The position numbers and the translations under genes were made by a program. A DNA stretch of 63,124 bases, taken from the NCBI GenBank assembly GCA_946612455.1, contig CAMOER010000014.1, positions 1-63,124 of the forward strand. Reading direction: 5' to 3'. This document shows positions 8,626 to 16,259 of the stretch, one piece after another. This stretch comes from UBA3305 sp002373555. GTDB taxonomy: Bacteria; Bacillota; Clostridia; Lachnospirales; Lachnospiraceae. Position 1 is the stretch's first letter. Each line of letters opens with the position of its first letter. Under the pieces are notes generated by a model. It had not been told where the DNA came from, searched no databases, and worked only from the letters and a program-made list of their open reading frames with translations.

Positions 8626-10492
8626 GTTCCGCGCCTTTCATAACGGACAGGACGCTTCTGTAAACGCCTTCCGCATCCAGCCCCAGCATCTTCCGCAGTT
8701 CATTCACGCTGCCATGCTGGACGAAGCCGTCCGGCACCGAAAGGATCTTCACTTTCAGTCCGATCCCCTCTTCCGCGATCTTCTGTGCCACATGTTCCCC
8801 GAAACCGCCGCTCTTGACGTTCTCCTCGAGTGTGAAAACGATCCGGTGATTATGCGCAGCTTCCCGCAGGACATCTGCATCCACCGGAGAAACGAACCTG
8901 GCATTGATCACCGAAGCCCGGATCCCGTCCTTTTTCAGGAGCTCCGCTGCCTCTCCCGCAACAGCCACCATCGTGCCGACCGCCAGAAGCGCGACATCCT
9001 GCCCTCTGACAAGCCATTCCGCCCTTCCGTATTCGATCGGTGCGCGGTCATCCTGAAATGCCTCCGACGCCTGTCCTCTGGCATACCGGATCGCCAGCGG
9101 CCCGCCGAACGTGCGGCTGTACTTCAGCATATCCGCAAGCTCCCAGCGGTTCTTGGGCGCCATGACGGTCATGTTCGGGATCATGGACAGGAAGGAAAGA
9201 TCAAAAATACCCTGATGCGTATCGCCGTCATTGCCGACCAGGCCGGCCCTGTCGATGCAGAATTTCACATCCAGCGATGCAAGACATACATCGTGAATGA
9301 TCTGGTCAAATCCCCGCTGCAGGAAGGAGGAATAAACGCAGAAATACGGCTTCAGCCCGCCGGCGGCAAGCCCCGCTGCGAAGGTGACCGCATGCTGCTC
9401 TGCAATGCCGACGTCGAAAACACGGTCCGGATATTTGCTCTTCACCTTGCTCAGACCGGTCCCGTCCGGCATGGCGGCCGTGATCGCTACGACATCCGGA
9501 TCCCGGTCCATCATGCGCATGAACGTATGCGCGAACACATCCGTCCAGTCCGGCTTTTCCTTCTTCTTCAGGCTGTTGCCGGTCGCCAGATCAAAGGCGC
9601 CGATCCCGTGGAAACGTTCCGGATTCTTCTCCGCCGGTTCATAACCCTTGCCTTTCTTTGTGATCACATGCACGAGAACGGCACGGTTCAGCCGGGAAGC
9701 TTCCTCGAACGTCCGGCGCATCGCATCAATATCATAGCCGTCGACCGGGCCGAGATAGGTGATGTCCATATCTTCAAAGATCATGCCCGGAATGACCAGC
9801 TGCTTGATACTGTTCTTGGTCCGGCTGATCCTGGAGACCAGGCTGTTCCCGATCTTCGGGATCTGGGAAAACGAATCCTTCACATTCTCCTTCAGCGCAT
9901 TGTACCGCGGCGCCGTCCGGAGCTTTCCGAGCGCGGTGGAAATGCCGCCCACGTTTTCCGCAATCGACATATTGTTGTCATTGAGCACGATGATGAAATT
10001 GCTTTTCAGCTGCGAAGCATTGTTCAGCGCTTCCATCGCCATGCCGCCTGTCAGCGCACCGTCTCCGATCACGGAAATGACCTTGTAATCCTCCCCCTTC
10101 GCATCGCGCGCATGTGCGAAACCGAGGCCTGCCGAGATCGACGTCGAGCTGTGGCCCGTATCAAACGGATCGCAGTCGCTCTCGCTCGTCCGCGGGAATC
10201 CGCTGATCCCGCCGAAGGTACGCAGCGTTCCGAATTCATGCGCACGGCCGGTCAGCAGCTTGTGCGTATAGGACTGGTGTCCCACGTCCCAGATCAGCTT
10301 GTCCGTGGGGATGTCAAAGGTCAGATGCAGCGCCATCGTCAGCTCCACAACGCCCAGGCTCGAGGCCAGATGACCGCCGTTTTTGCTGACCACCTCAAGG
10401 ATCTTTTCCCGGATCTCCTGCGCCAGAAGACCGTATTCCTTAGGATCGATATTTTTAATATCGCCCGCTTTATTTATGCGTTCCAGTACCAT
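8609..10492 (-). CDS. dxs: 1-deoxy-D-xylulose-5-phosphate synthase
   Basis: Condenses pyruvate and glyceraldehyde 3-phosphate using thiamine diphosphate, the first step of the MEP isoprenoid pathway, which also feeds thiamine and pyridoxal synthesis. It has 627 residues. The thiamine-binding GDGALTGGMAMEALN motif is in the N-terminal half and the transketolase motif GIAEQHAVTFAAG in the central domain. The ATG at 10492 has GGAG 4 bases upstream; 17 extra in-frame residues upstream are rejected. It lies next to ispA, the prenyl diphosphate synthase that uses MEP products. Confidence 0.96.
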   Translation of the reverse strand: MVLERINKAGDIKNIDPKEYGLLAQEIREKILEVVSKNGGHLASSLGVVELTMALHLTFDIPTDKLIWDVGHQSYTHKLLTGRAHEFGTLRTFGGISGFPRTSESDCDPFDTGHSSTSISAGLGFAHARDAKGEDYKVISVIGDGALTGGMAMEALNNASQLKSNFIIVLNDNNMSIAENVGGISTALGKLRTAPRYNALKENVKDSFSQIPKIGNSLVSRISRTKNSIKQLVIPGMIFEDMDITYLGPVDGYDIDAMRRTFEEASRLNRAVLVHVITKKGKGYEPAEKNPERFHGIGAFDLATGNSLKKKEKPDWTDVFAHTFMRMMDRDPDVVAITAAMPDGTGLSKVKSKYPDRVFDVGIAEQHAVTFAAGLAAGGLKPYFCVYSSFLQRGFDQIIHDVCLASLDVKFCIDRAGLVGNDGDTHQGIFDLSFLSMIPNMTVMAPKNRWELADMLKYSRTFGGPLAIRYARGQASEAFQDDRAPIEYGRAEWLVRGQDVALLAVGTMVAVAGEAAELLKKDGIRASVINARFVSPVDADVLREAAHNHRIVFTLEENVKSGGFGEHVAQKIAEEGIGLKVKILSVPDGFVQHGSVNELRKMLGLDAEGVYRSVLSVMKGAEHEGKA

Positions 10493-10511
10493 ATAACTCC
10501 TTTCGCACACA

Positions 10512-11360
10512 TCAGTAAGTGCGGGTCTCCAGTTTATCCACAAGTGCCAGCAGCGTATCCTTCTCTCCCGGCATTTCTCCGATCAGTTCCCTCACGCGTT
10601 CCGTGAGCGCATGGACTTCCGCCTTCGCGCCGTCGAGCCCGTGCAGCGTAACATACGTCACCTTCTGATTCCGCTCATCACTGCCGATCGGCTTTCCGAG
10701 TTCCTCCTCGGTGCTTGTGATATCCAGGATATCATCCTGGATCTGAAATGCCCGGCCCAGGATATAGCCTGTCTCCTCGAGCTTCTCCACATCCTCCGAA
10801 CCTGCCAGTACGCCGCCGATCATCAGGGAAGCCGCCAGCAGCGCGCCGGTCTTGTCCCGGTAAATATACTCCAGCAGATCCTCCGTCAGCGGTTTTCCGG
10901 TATTGACCACGTCCACGGTCTGTCCGCCGCACATGCCGTAAATGCCCGCTTTCTGCGCCAGAATGCCGATCGCCTTCGCCACTCTTTCCGGATAAGCCGT
11001 CATCGCAAAACCCTTTGCCGCCGTCTCAAAAGCAAATGTCAGCAGCGCATCACCGCAGAGAATGCCCACATCCTCTCCGTAGACCGACCAGGTCGTCGGC
11101 TTTCCGCGCCGCAGCGTATCATTATCCATCGCCGGCAGATCGTCATGCACCAGCGAATAGGTATGGATCATCTCCAGCGCGGCCATGAAAGGCTCGATCA
11201 CCTCCTCATCGCCGCCGAACATCTGATAGGCATCATACATCAGCGAAGGGCGGATGCGCTTTCCGCCGGCCATGAGCGAATACGTCATGGATTCGGCCAG
11301 CACGCCGGCCGGGCCTCCCTCCTGCGGCAGATATTTCCGAATGATTTCTTCCATATTCAT
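10512..11360 (-). CDS. ispA: Short/medium-chain polyprenyl diphosphate synthase (FPP/GGPP type)
   Basis: Condenses IPP with allylic diphosphates to farnesyl or geranylgeranyl diphosphate. It has 282 residues. The first aspartate-rich motif is in HDDLPAMDND and the second in QIQDDILD. The ATG at 11360 is preferred because GGAGG lies 5 bases upstream; a TTG 12 bases earlier is too close to that site. Product chain length cannot be fixed from the sequence alone. It sits between xseB and dxs, the usual arrangement. Confidence 0.92.
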   Translation of the reverse strand: MNMEEIIRKYLPQEGGPAGVLAESMTYSLMAGGKRIRPSLMYDAYQMFGGDEEVIEPFMAALEMIHTYSLVHDDLPAMDNDTLRRGKPTTWSVYGEDVGILCGDALLTFAFETAAKGFAMTAYPERVAKAIGILAQKAGIYGMCGGQTVDVVNTGKPLTEDLLEYIYRDKTGALLAASLMIGGVLAGSEDVEKLEETGYILGRAFQIQDDILDITSTEEELGKPIGSDERNQKVTYVTLHGLDGAKAEVHALTERVRELIGEMPGEKDTLLALVDKLETRTY

Positions 11361-11384
11361 AAAATCCTCCAAACCGCCCGGAGA

Positions 11385-11588
11385 TCACTCCGCGCCTTCC
11401 TCCAGTATGACAAGCTGCTTTTCAATATGATCAATCTCATCGTTGCACTGTCTGATCAGCTTCAGGCCCTTTTCATACAGGGAAAATGTCTCCGAAAGAG
11501 AATGCTCATTTTCCTCCATGTCAGCCAGAAGCGCATCCAGTTCTTCATAAGCCTTTTCCATACTGAATTTTTCTATTGTTTCTTCCAT
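11385..11588 (-). CDS. xseB: Exodeoxyribonuclease VII small subunit
   Basis: Small helical subunit that joins XseA to form exonuclease VII, which degrades single-stranded DNA from both ends. The 67 residues include the family core YEELDALLADMEENEHSLSE. It follows xseA by 8 bp. The ribosome site is weak (AAAGGA overlapping the end of xseA), which suggests coupled translation. Confidence 0.93.
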   Translation of the reverse strand: MEETIEKFSMEKAYEELDALLADMEENEHSLSETFSLYEKGLKLIRQCNDEIDHIEKQLVILEEGAE

Positions 11589-11596
11589 GATGATGA

Positions 11597-12811
11597 CTAC
11601 GCATCCTTTCGATTGATGTATATATGATCTGCCACCGCAGTCACTTCGCCATCTCTGACAGTGACAGAGATCTGATCTCCTGCCTTTACCTGCGACACAG
11701 ACGTCAGATTTCTCCCGCCTGCGTCCGTTACGAACGCATAGCCGCCCGACAGCCTGGCCAGCGGCGACGCGCTCTCCAGCCGCTGCGCCAGCAGCGACAG
11801 CCGGTTCTTATGATCCGAGAGTCTTCCGTACATGATATCCGAAAGATCCCTCTGCCGGTCCCCGATTTCCTTCTTAAACTGCGAAAGCCTCATCCGCGGG
11901 TGCAGCCTTGTCAGCATTTTTTCATACTGCTGCAGCCTCAGCCGTTCCCTGCCGGCAGCTGTCTGCATATTCTTCCGCAGCCGCGTCTCATAGCCGGCAA
12001 ATTCGGAAAACAGCGTCCGGATGTCGCACACTGCCAGCTCCGCCGCCGCCGAAGGCGTCGGCGCCCGCAGATCAGCAGCGAAATCCGCGATCGTAAAATC
12101 CGTCTCATGTCCGACTGCCGAGATCACCGGCGTGCTGCAGTTAAAGATCGCCCAGGCCACCATTTCCGTGTTGAAAGCCCACAGATCCTCGATCGATCCG
12201 CCGCCTCTGCCGGCAATGATCACATCCACGCCCAGCTGATCAAGCGCTTCGATCCCGGCCGCGACAGACGGCGCTGCCGCATCGCCCTGCACGATCGCCG
12301 GATACAGGATCAGCTGCGCGAACGGATTGCGCCTCGAAGCGATATTCACGATATCCCGGATCGCTGCCCCGGTAGAGGCCGTCACGATCCCGATCCGCTT
12401 TGCATACTTCGGCACCGGCCGCTTGAACTGTTCGTCGAACAATCCGGCTGCCTGCAGCTTCTTCTTCAGTTCCTCGAACTGCGCATACAGGTCGCCGATC
12501 CCGTCCTGGATGATCCGCTTCGCATACAGCTGGTAGCTGCCGGATCTTTCATACACCGAGATACTGCCCGTCACCAGTACGCTCATGCCTTCCTTCATCG
12601 TAAAGGAAAGTCCCTCTCTGTTTCCCGCAAACATCACCGCGGAAAGCGTACCGGTCCTGTCCTTCAGCGTAAAATAGATATGGCCCGAAGGATGGTATTT
12701 ACAATTTGAGACTTCTCCCTTAACGGCGATCTGCCGCAGCAAGAAGTCTCGTGTCAGAAGATTTTTAATATAAGAATTGACCTGCCCGACCGTGAAGGCA
12801 GAACCATGCAT
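11597..12811 (-). CDS. xseA: Exodeoxyribonuclease VII large subunit
   Basis: Catalytic subunit of exonuclease VII. It has about 404 residues: an N-terminal OB-fold (VNSYIKNLLTRDF, then GEVSNCKYHPSGHIYF) and the catalytic domain with AGRGGGSIEDLWAF. The start is uncertain: the ATG at 12811 and GTG codons at 12820 and 12832 are all in frame, the latter two overlapping nusB. ATG was chosen, with GGGGAG about 13 bases upstream. It is encoded between nusB and xseB. Confidence 0.93.
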   Translation of the reverse strand: MHGSAFTVGQVNSYIKNLLTRDFLLRQIAVKGEVSNCKYHPSGHIYFTLKDRTGTLSAVMFAGNREGLSFTMKEGMSVLVTGSISVYERSGSYQLYAKRIIQDGIGDLYAQFEELKKKLQAAGLFDEQFKRPVPKYAKRIGIVTASTGAAIRDIVNIASRRNPFAQLILYPAIVQGDAAAPSVAAGIEALDQLGVDVIIAGRGGGSIEDLWAFNTEMVAWAIFNCSTPVISAVGHETDFTIADFAADLRAPTPSAAAELAVCDIRTLFSEFAGYETRLRKNMQTAAGRERLRLQQYEKMLTRLHPRMRLSQFKKEIGDRQRDLSDIMYGRLSDHKNRLSLLAQRLESASPLARLSGGYAFVTDAGGRNLTSVSQVKAGDQISVTVRDGEVTAVADHIYINRKDA

Positions 12812-12819
12812 ACTTTCCA

Positions 12820-13230
12820 CTATTCTCCCCACTTTTTGGCAAGCTTGCCGAGGATCGCGTTGACGAAGGCGAAGGATTCCTCGCCGCCGTAGGTCTTGGT
12901 CAGCTCGACAGCTTCATTGATCGCCACGCGCACCGGCACCTGGTCGTCATACTTCATTTCATAGGCGGCCAGACGCAGGATGGAAAGCTCTACCTTTCCC
13001 ATCCGCTTCACTCTCCAGCCCTCGGAGACCGAATCGATGGCAGCGTCCAGTTCCGGAATATGCGGGATCACCGCTTTGACTCTTTCGCCGATCTCGTCCC
13101 GGTCCGCCTCGGAAAGCTCCGAAAGATTGTCCTTATAGATCTCGCACTGCCCGTCGATCTCATCCTCTTTATAAAACATTATCAGGAACAGCTCCTTGAA
13201 CACCTGCTCCCGCATCTCACTTCTGGTCAT
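12820..13230 (-). CDS. nusB: Transcription antitermination factor NusB
   Basis: Binds boxA RNA together with NusE and supports antitermination of rRNA transcription. It has 136 residues, as expected, opening MTRSEMREQVFKELF and containing the conserved VAINEAVELTKTYG region near the C terminus. The ATG at 13230 is preceded by AAGGGA. It follows the Asp23 gene by 8 bp and slightly overlaps or abuts xseA, depending on the xseA start. Confidence 0.95.
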   Translation of the reverse strand: MTRSEMREQVFKELFLIMFYKEDEIDGQCEIYKDNLSELSEADRDEIGERVKAVIPHIPELDAAIDSVSEGWRVKRMGKVELSILRLAAYEMKYDDQVPVRVAINEAVELTKTYGGEESFAFVNAILGKLAKKWGE

Positions 13231-13238
13231 ATGATCCC

Positions 13239-13625
13239 TTAATCCTCTTTCATGCTCACGCCGCAGATCTTGATATTCACTCTTGACGTCTGATAGCCGG
13301 TCATCATTTCGATCGCTTCCGCGACATGCTCCTGCACCTTCTTCGTTACCTTCGGGATACTGAATCCGAAGCAGATATTGATGCCCAGATACACCTTCAC
13401 GGTATCTTCCTTCACATCGACTTTGACGCATTTTTTCAGGGCGCCGCGGCCGAGTTTTGCGATCTTGTCTCTCTTATAGTTGTCTCCGAGGGAATCCACG
13501 CCCTCCACATCCGCAGCAGCCAGCGCGGCGATGACGGCGATGACATCATCCTCCACCATGACCTGGCCGGACTCTTCCACCTCATGGATCACATGCGGAT
13601 TTCTTACTTCATTTTCGTTTTCCAT
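13239..13625 (-). CDS. Asp23/Gls24 family envelope stress response protein
   Basis: Member of the Asp23/Gls24 family (DUF322), small proteins linked to cell-envelope homeostasis and alkaline stress. It has 128 residues and no signal peptide. The family core is GVDSLGDNYKR followed by VKVDVKEDTVKVYLGINI. It is the first gene of the nusB-recN cluster, with GGAGG 8 bases upstream of the ATG. The biochemical role is not established. Confidence 0.9.
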   Translation of the reverse strand: MENENEVRNPHVIHEVEESGQVMVEDDVIAVIAALAAADVEGVDSLGDNYKRDKIAKLGRGALKKCVKVDVKEDTVKVYLGINICFGFSIPKVTKKVQEHVAEAIEMMTGYQTSRVNIKICGVSMKED

Positions 13626-13683
13626 AAATTTATCCTCCGAAGGCGTGTCCGCCTGAAATGCTGTTGTCTGTTATCAAAAAATG

Positions 13684-13692
13684 ATTATACCA
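13684..13692 (-). promoter_or_regulatory. Predicted extended -10 promoter of the asp23-nusB-recN operon
   Basis: On the minus strand, TGGTATAAT is an extended -10 element about 60 bases before the Asp23 ATG. No good -35 is seen, consistent with an extended -10 promoter. Confidence 0.55.
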
Positions 13693-13723
13693 CGGAGCGC
13701 TGTATTTTACCACATGAAAACTT

Positions 13724-15142
13724 TCAGCCGCCAATTTCCTCTGCACGGGACATGGCTGCTTCTCTTCCGGCAATGATCGCCAGCATTTTCCTGATAATGA
13801 TGGCTGCCGGGATGATCGTCAGAAGATCCGCGACCGCCTGCGTCCCCGCGGCCCCGTTTCCGCCGAACGCCCATGCAAGCGGATAAACGATCGGGAAGAA
13901 ACAGGTTCCCTGTCTGGCCGTGGCAAGAATAACAGCGTAGCCCGCATAGCCGAGGCTGGCGCAGAGCATATTCACCATGGCCACCCAGGCATGGATCGGA
14001 AGCACGATGCACTGCAGCCGGATGCACAGGGCGCCGATCTGCTGCATATGCGGGTCGACTGCAGAGAACAGACGGATGATCGGCACCGCAAGCAGTGCGA
14101 TCGCCAGTCCCATGACTGCTGATCCGATGATTGAGAACTTACAGGCAAAGCCGTAGCATTCCCGGACACGGTCATATCGTTCCGCGCCCCAGTTGAAACC
14201 GGCCACCGGCTGATATCCCGAGCCGAATCCCAGGATGATGCCGAACGGGAACATCATGATCCTGTTGGAGACACCGATGCCCGCGAGCACCGAATCCGAG
14301 ATCCCGCCGGCGATATGATTGAGCACGATCGCGGAAATGACGGCCAAACCGTTCCGCAGAAGCGAAGAGGATCCGACGCTGATCACTTCATACAGCATCC
14401 GCTTTTCCGGCCGGAATCTCCGGATGCTGATCTTCAGCATGCTGCTGCCCCGGACATAAGGCACGATCAGGATCAGAAAGCTGACCAGTTTGGAAATGGC
14501 TGTCGCCATCGAAGCGCCGGTAACGCCGAGTCCCAGACCGAAAATAAAGATCGGATCAAGGAAGCAGTTCAGCACGCCGCCGAATCCCATGCCGATCATG
14601 GAATAAAGCGCACTGCCCTCCGCGCGCAGGCACTGGTTCATAACAAAGCTCGCCGCCATGACCGGCGCCACCAGAAGAACATACGTTGCATACTGTACGG
14701 CATAGGTCTCACAGGTTTCGGTCGCACCAAGCACTCTCACCATCGGCCGCATGAACACCGTGCCGAAGAGCAGGATCAGCATGCCGAAGGCGAAAGCGAT
14801 GAACCATACGGTCGAGAGCACTTCGACCGCCTTCTCCTTTTTCCGCGCGCCGAGAAGTCTGGAAATATAGCTGGCGGCACCGATCGCGAAGACCGATCCG
14901 CCCATCATGATGATCTGATCCAGGGAAGCATTTACGCTGACGGCGGCCGTGGCATTCGTCCCGAGAGAGCTGACGAAAAAAGTGTCCGCCAGATTATAGA
15001 TGGAGGTGATCAGAAATGCGATGATCGTGGGGATTGCCATTTCCAGCGTCACCTTCGGGATCGGATCCGTCAGCATCTTCAGTTCCCGCTTCGTCTGTCT
15101 TTCATCCTGCATCGTACTTCCCGCCGTTTCTTCAGAGTTCAT
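13724..15142 (-). CDS. MATE family multidrug/metabolite efflux transporter
   Basis: Cation-coupled exporter of the cytoplasmic membrane, about 472 residues with 12 hydrophobic segments in two homologous halves. It resembles MepA/DinF-like Firmicutes MATE proteins (MLTDPIPKVTLEMAIPT followed by IYNLADTFFVSSLG). The substrate is unknown. The start is uncertain: the ATG at 15142 lies 4 bases after the T tract of a leader terminator (15147-15182) and its only GGAG is inside the terminator stem, while the ATG at 15112 has GGGAAG nearby. Expression therefore seems to depend on read-through of that hairpin. Confidence 0.88.
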   Translation of the reverse strand: MNSEETAGSTMQDERQTKRELKMLTDPIPKVTLEMAIPTIIAFLITSIYNLADTFFVSSLGTNATAAVSVNASLDQIIMMGGSVFAIGAASYISRLLGARKKEKAVEVLSTVWFIAFAFGMLILLFGTVFMRPMVRVLGATETCETYAVQYATYVLLVAPVMAASFVMNQCLRAEGSALYSMIGMGFGGVLNCFLDPIFIFGLGLGVTGASMATAISKLVSFLILIVPYVRGSSMLKISIRRFRPEKRMLYEVISVGSSSLLRNGLAVISAIVLNHIAGGISDSVLAGIGVSNRIMMFPFGIILGFGSGYQPVAGFNWGAERYDRVRECYGFACKFSIIGSAVMGLAIALLAVPIIRLFSAVDPHMQQIGALCIRLQCIVLPIHAWVAMVNMLCASLGYAGYAVILATARQGTCFFPIVYPLAWAFGGNGAAGTQAVADLLTIIPAAIIIRKMLAIIAGREAAMSRAEEIGG

Positions 15143-15146
15143 CCGC

Positions 15147-15182
15147 AAAAAAAGCTCCGTCTGCATCTGCTGCAAACGAAGC
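15147..15182 (-). terminator. Terminator/attenuator in front of the MATE gene
   Basis: On the minus strand, GCTTCGTTTGCA (15182-15171) pairs along 12 bp (including G-U pairs) with TGCAGACGGAGC (15165-15154) around a 5-base loop, followed directly by seven T. It ends the deacetylase transcript. It also lies immediately downstream of a promoter, so it would stop MATE transcription unless overridden. Confidence 0.75.
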
Positions 15183-15183
15183 T

Positions 15184-15213
15184 ATTGTATAGTCTGTAGA
15201 ATTCGAAAGTCAA
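15184..15213 (-). promoter_or_regulatory. Predicted promoter between the deacetylase and MATE genes
   Basis: On the minus strand, TTGACT (15213-15208), about a 16-bp spacer, then TATACAAT. The predicted start falls within or at the edge of the terminator stem. Confidence 0.55.
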
Positions 15214-15217
15214 GCCT

Positions 15218-16147
15218 TTACTTCTTTTTGAAGGACGAATAGGTGACGCCATTCTTCATACCGCCGCGGCAGTCCGCCAGCTCGCTCACGGTGACCAGCT
15301 GATATCCCTTCTTTGCGAGCCAGGGAATAATGGTCTTTGCCGCCATGGCGGTGGGCCTGTGAATATCGTGCATCAGAATGATGCTGCCGTCTCCGCAGTG
15401 GTTCTTCACATGAGAGACCGTGGCGGATGTGCTTCTCGTCTTCCAGTCCAGCGTATCCACATTCCAGGTAATGAGCGGCATGCCGACCGTGCTCTTTACC
15501 CGGCTGTTATTGGCACCGTACGGCGGTCTCATGACGGCAGGCTTCACGCCTGTCACCTTTTTCACGGCAGCATTCGTCCGGCTGATCTGGCTTTTGATGC
15601 CTGCCGCACTGAGCTTGCTGAGATTCGCGTGATCCCAGGAATGGTTGCCGATCTCACAGCCCGCGCGGAAAGCCGCCTTCATCTGCTTTTTATAGGAATT
15701 CACTCTGTTGCCGACGACAAAGAAGGTCGCTCTTCCGCCGACCTTCTTCAGCTCGTTTACGATGATCGGCGTGTAAGCCGAAGGACCGTCGTCATAGGTG
15801 AGCGCGATCATTTTCTTTTTGAGACTGATCTTGCGGAGGAAGACGCCGTTCTCATCAAAATAATACATCGTCTTCTTTGTCTTCACCTTTCCGGTGACCA
15901 TCCGTCCCTTTTTATCGAAATAGTACTGCTTTCCATCCTCTTCGATCCACGTTTTTTTTACTTTTTTTCCGTTACGGTAATAATAGGTCTTCCCCTTTTT
16001 GACGCGGAATCCGTCCTGCGCTGTCTGTGCCTGTGTTTCTTCCGCCTGCGCCTCGGTGCTTACCGCGCCCGAAGCATAGATGTTTCCCGGCGCGGGAAGC
16101 ATGCAGAACAGCGCCGCCGTCAGGATCATCCAAATGTACTTTTTCAT
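15218..16147 (-). CDS. Secreted polysaccharide deacetylase with cell-wall-binding repeats
   Basis: Probable NodB-family deacetylase acting outside the cell on peptidoglycan or another N-acetylated glycan. It has 309 residues. A signal peptide (MKKYIWMILTAALF) is followed by a Thr/Ala/Gln-rich linker, then about three aromatic repeats resembling choline-binding type modules (KTYYYRNGKKVKK, KQYYFDKKGRMVTG, MYYFDENGVF). The NodB domain has MIALTYDDGPS (catalytic Asp and metal Asp) and the metal motif GNHSWDH. The ATG at 16147 has GGAGG and AAGGA upstream. The gene has its own promoter and ends before the terminator at 15147-15182. Confidence 0.9.
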   Translation of the reverse strand: MKKYIWMILTAALFCMLPAPGNIYASGAVSTEAQAEETQAQTAQDGFRVKKGKTYYYRNGKKVKKTWIEEDGKQYYFDKKGRMVTGKVKTKKTMYYFDENGVFLRKISLKKKMIALTYDDGPSAYTPIIVNELKKVGGRATFFVVGNRVNSYKKQMKAAFRAGCEIGNHSWDHANLSKLSAAGIKSQISRTNAAVKKVTGVKPAVMRPPYGANNSRVKSTVGMPLITWNVDTLDWKTRSTSATVSHVKNHCGDGSIILMHDIHRPTAMAAKTIIPWLAKKGYQLVTVSELADCRGGMKNGVTYSSFKKK

Positions 16148-16183
16148 CTTCCTTTCTCCTCCCGGCAGTATGCTGCCGCTTCG

Positions 16184-16212
16184 AGTGTACAACACCCGCA
16201 CAGGCAAGTCAA
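16184..16212 (-). promoter_or_regulatory. Predicted promoter of the polysaccharide deacetylase gene
   Basis: On the minus strand, TTGACT (16212-16207), 17-bp spacer, TACACT (16189-16184). The 5' leader then holds a small CGGCAG-CATA-CTGCCG hairpin. Confidence 0.55.
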
Positions 16213-16213
16213 C

Positions 16214-16253
16214 GGGAATGAGAGCCGGTGCATCCGCCTGTTCTCTCATTCCC
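16214..16253 (-). terminator. Hairpin after the cellobiose phosphorylase gene
   Basis: GGGAATGAGAG (16214-16224) and CTCTCATTCCC (16243-16253) form an 11-bp stem just past the GH94 stop. There is no T run, so it may be a weak terminator or an mRNA 3'-end stabiliser. Confidence 0.45.
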
Positions 16254-16259
16254 TCCGTG

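Noticed and set aside
8231..10606. A 791-codon open frame on the + strand opposite dxs
   Set aside because: It is fully antisense to dxs, which has clear motifs and a ribosome site. Its composition is Arg/His-rich, as expected from a GC-rich gene read backwards.
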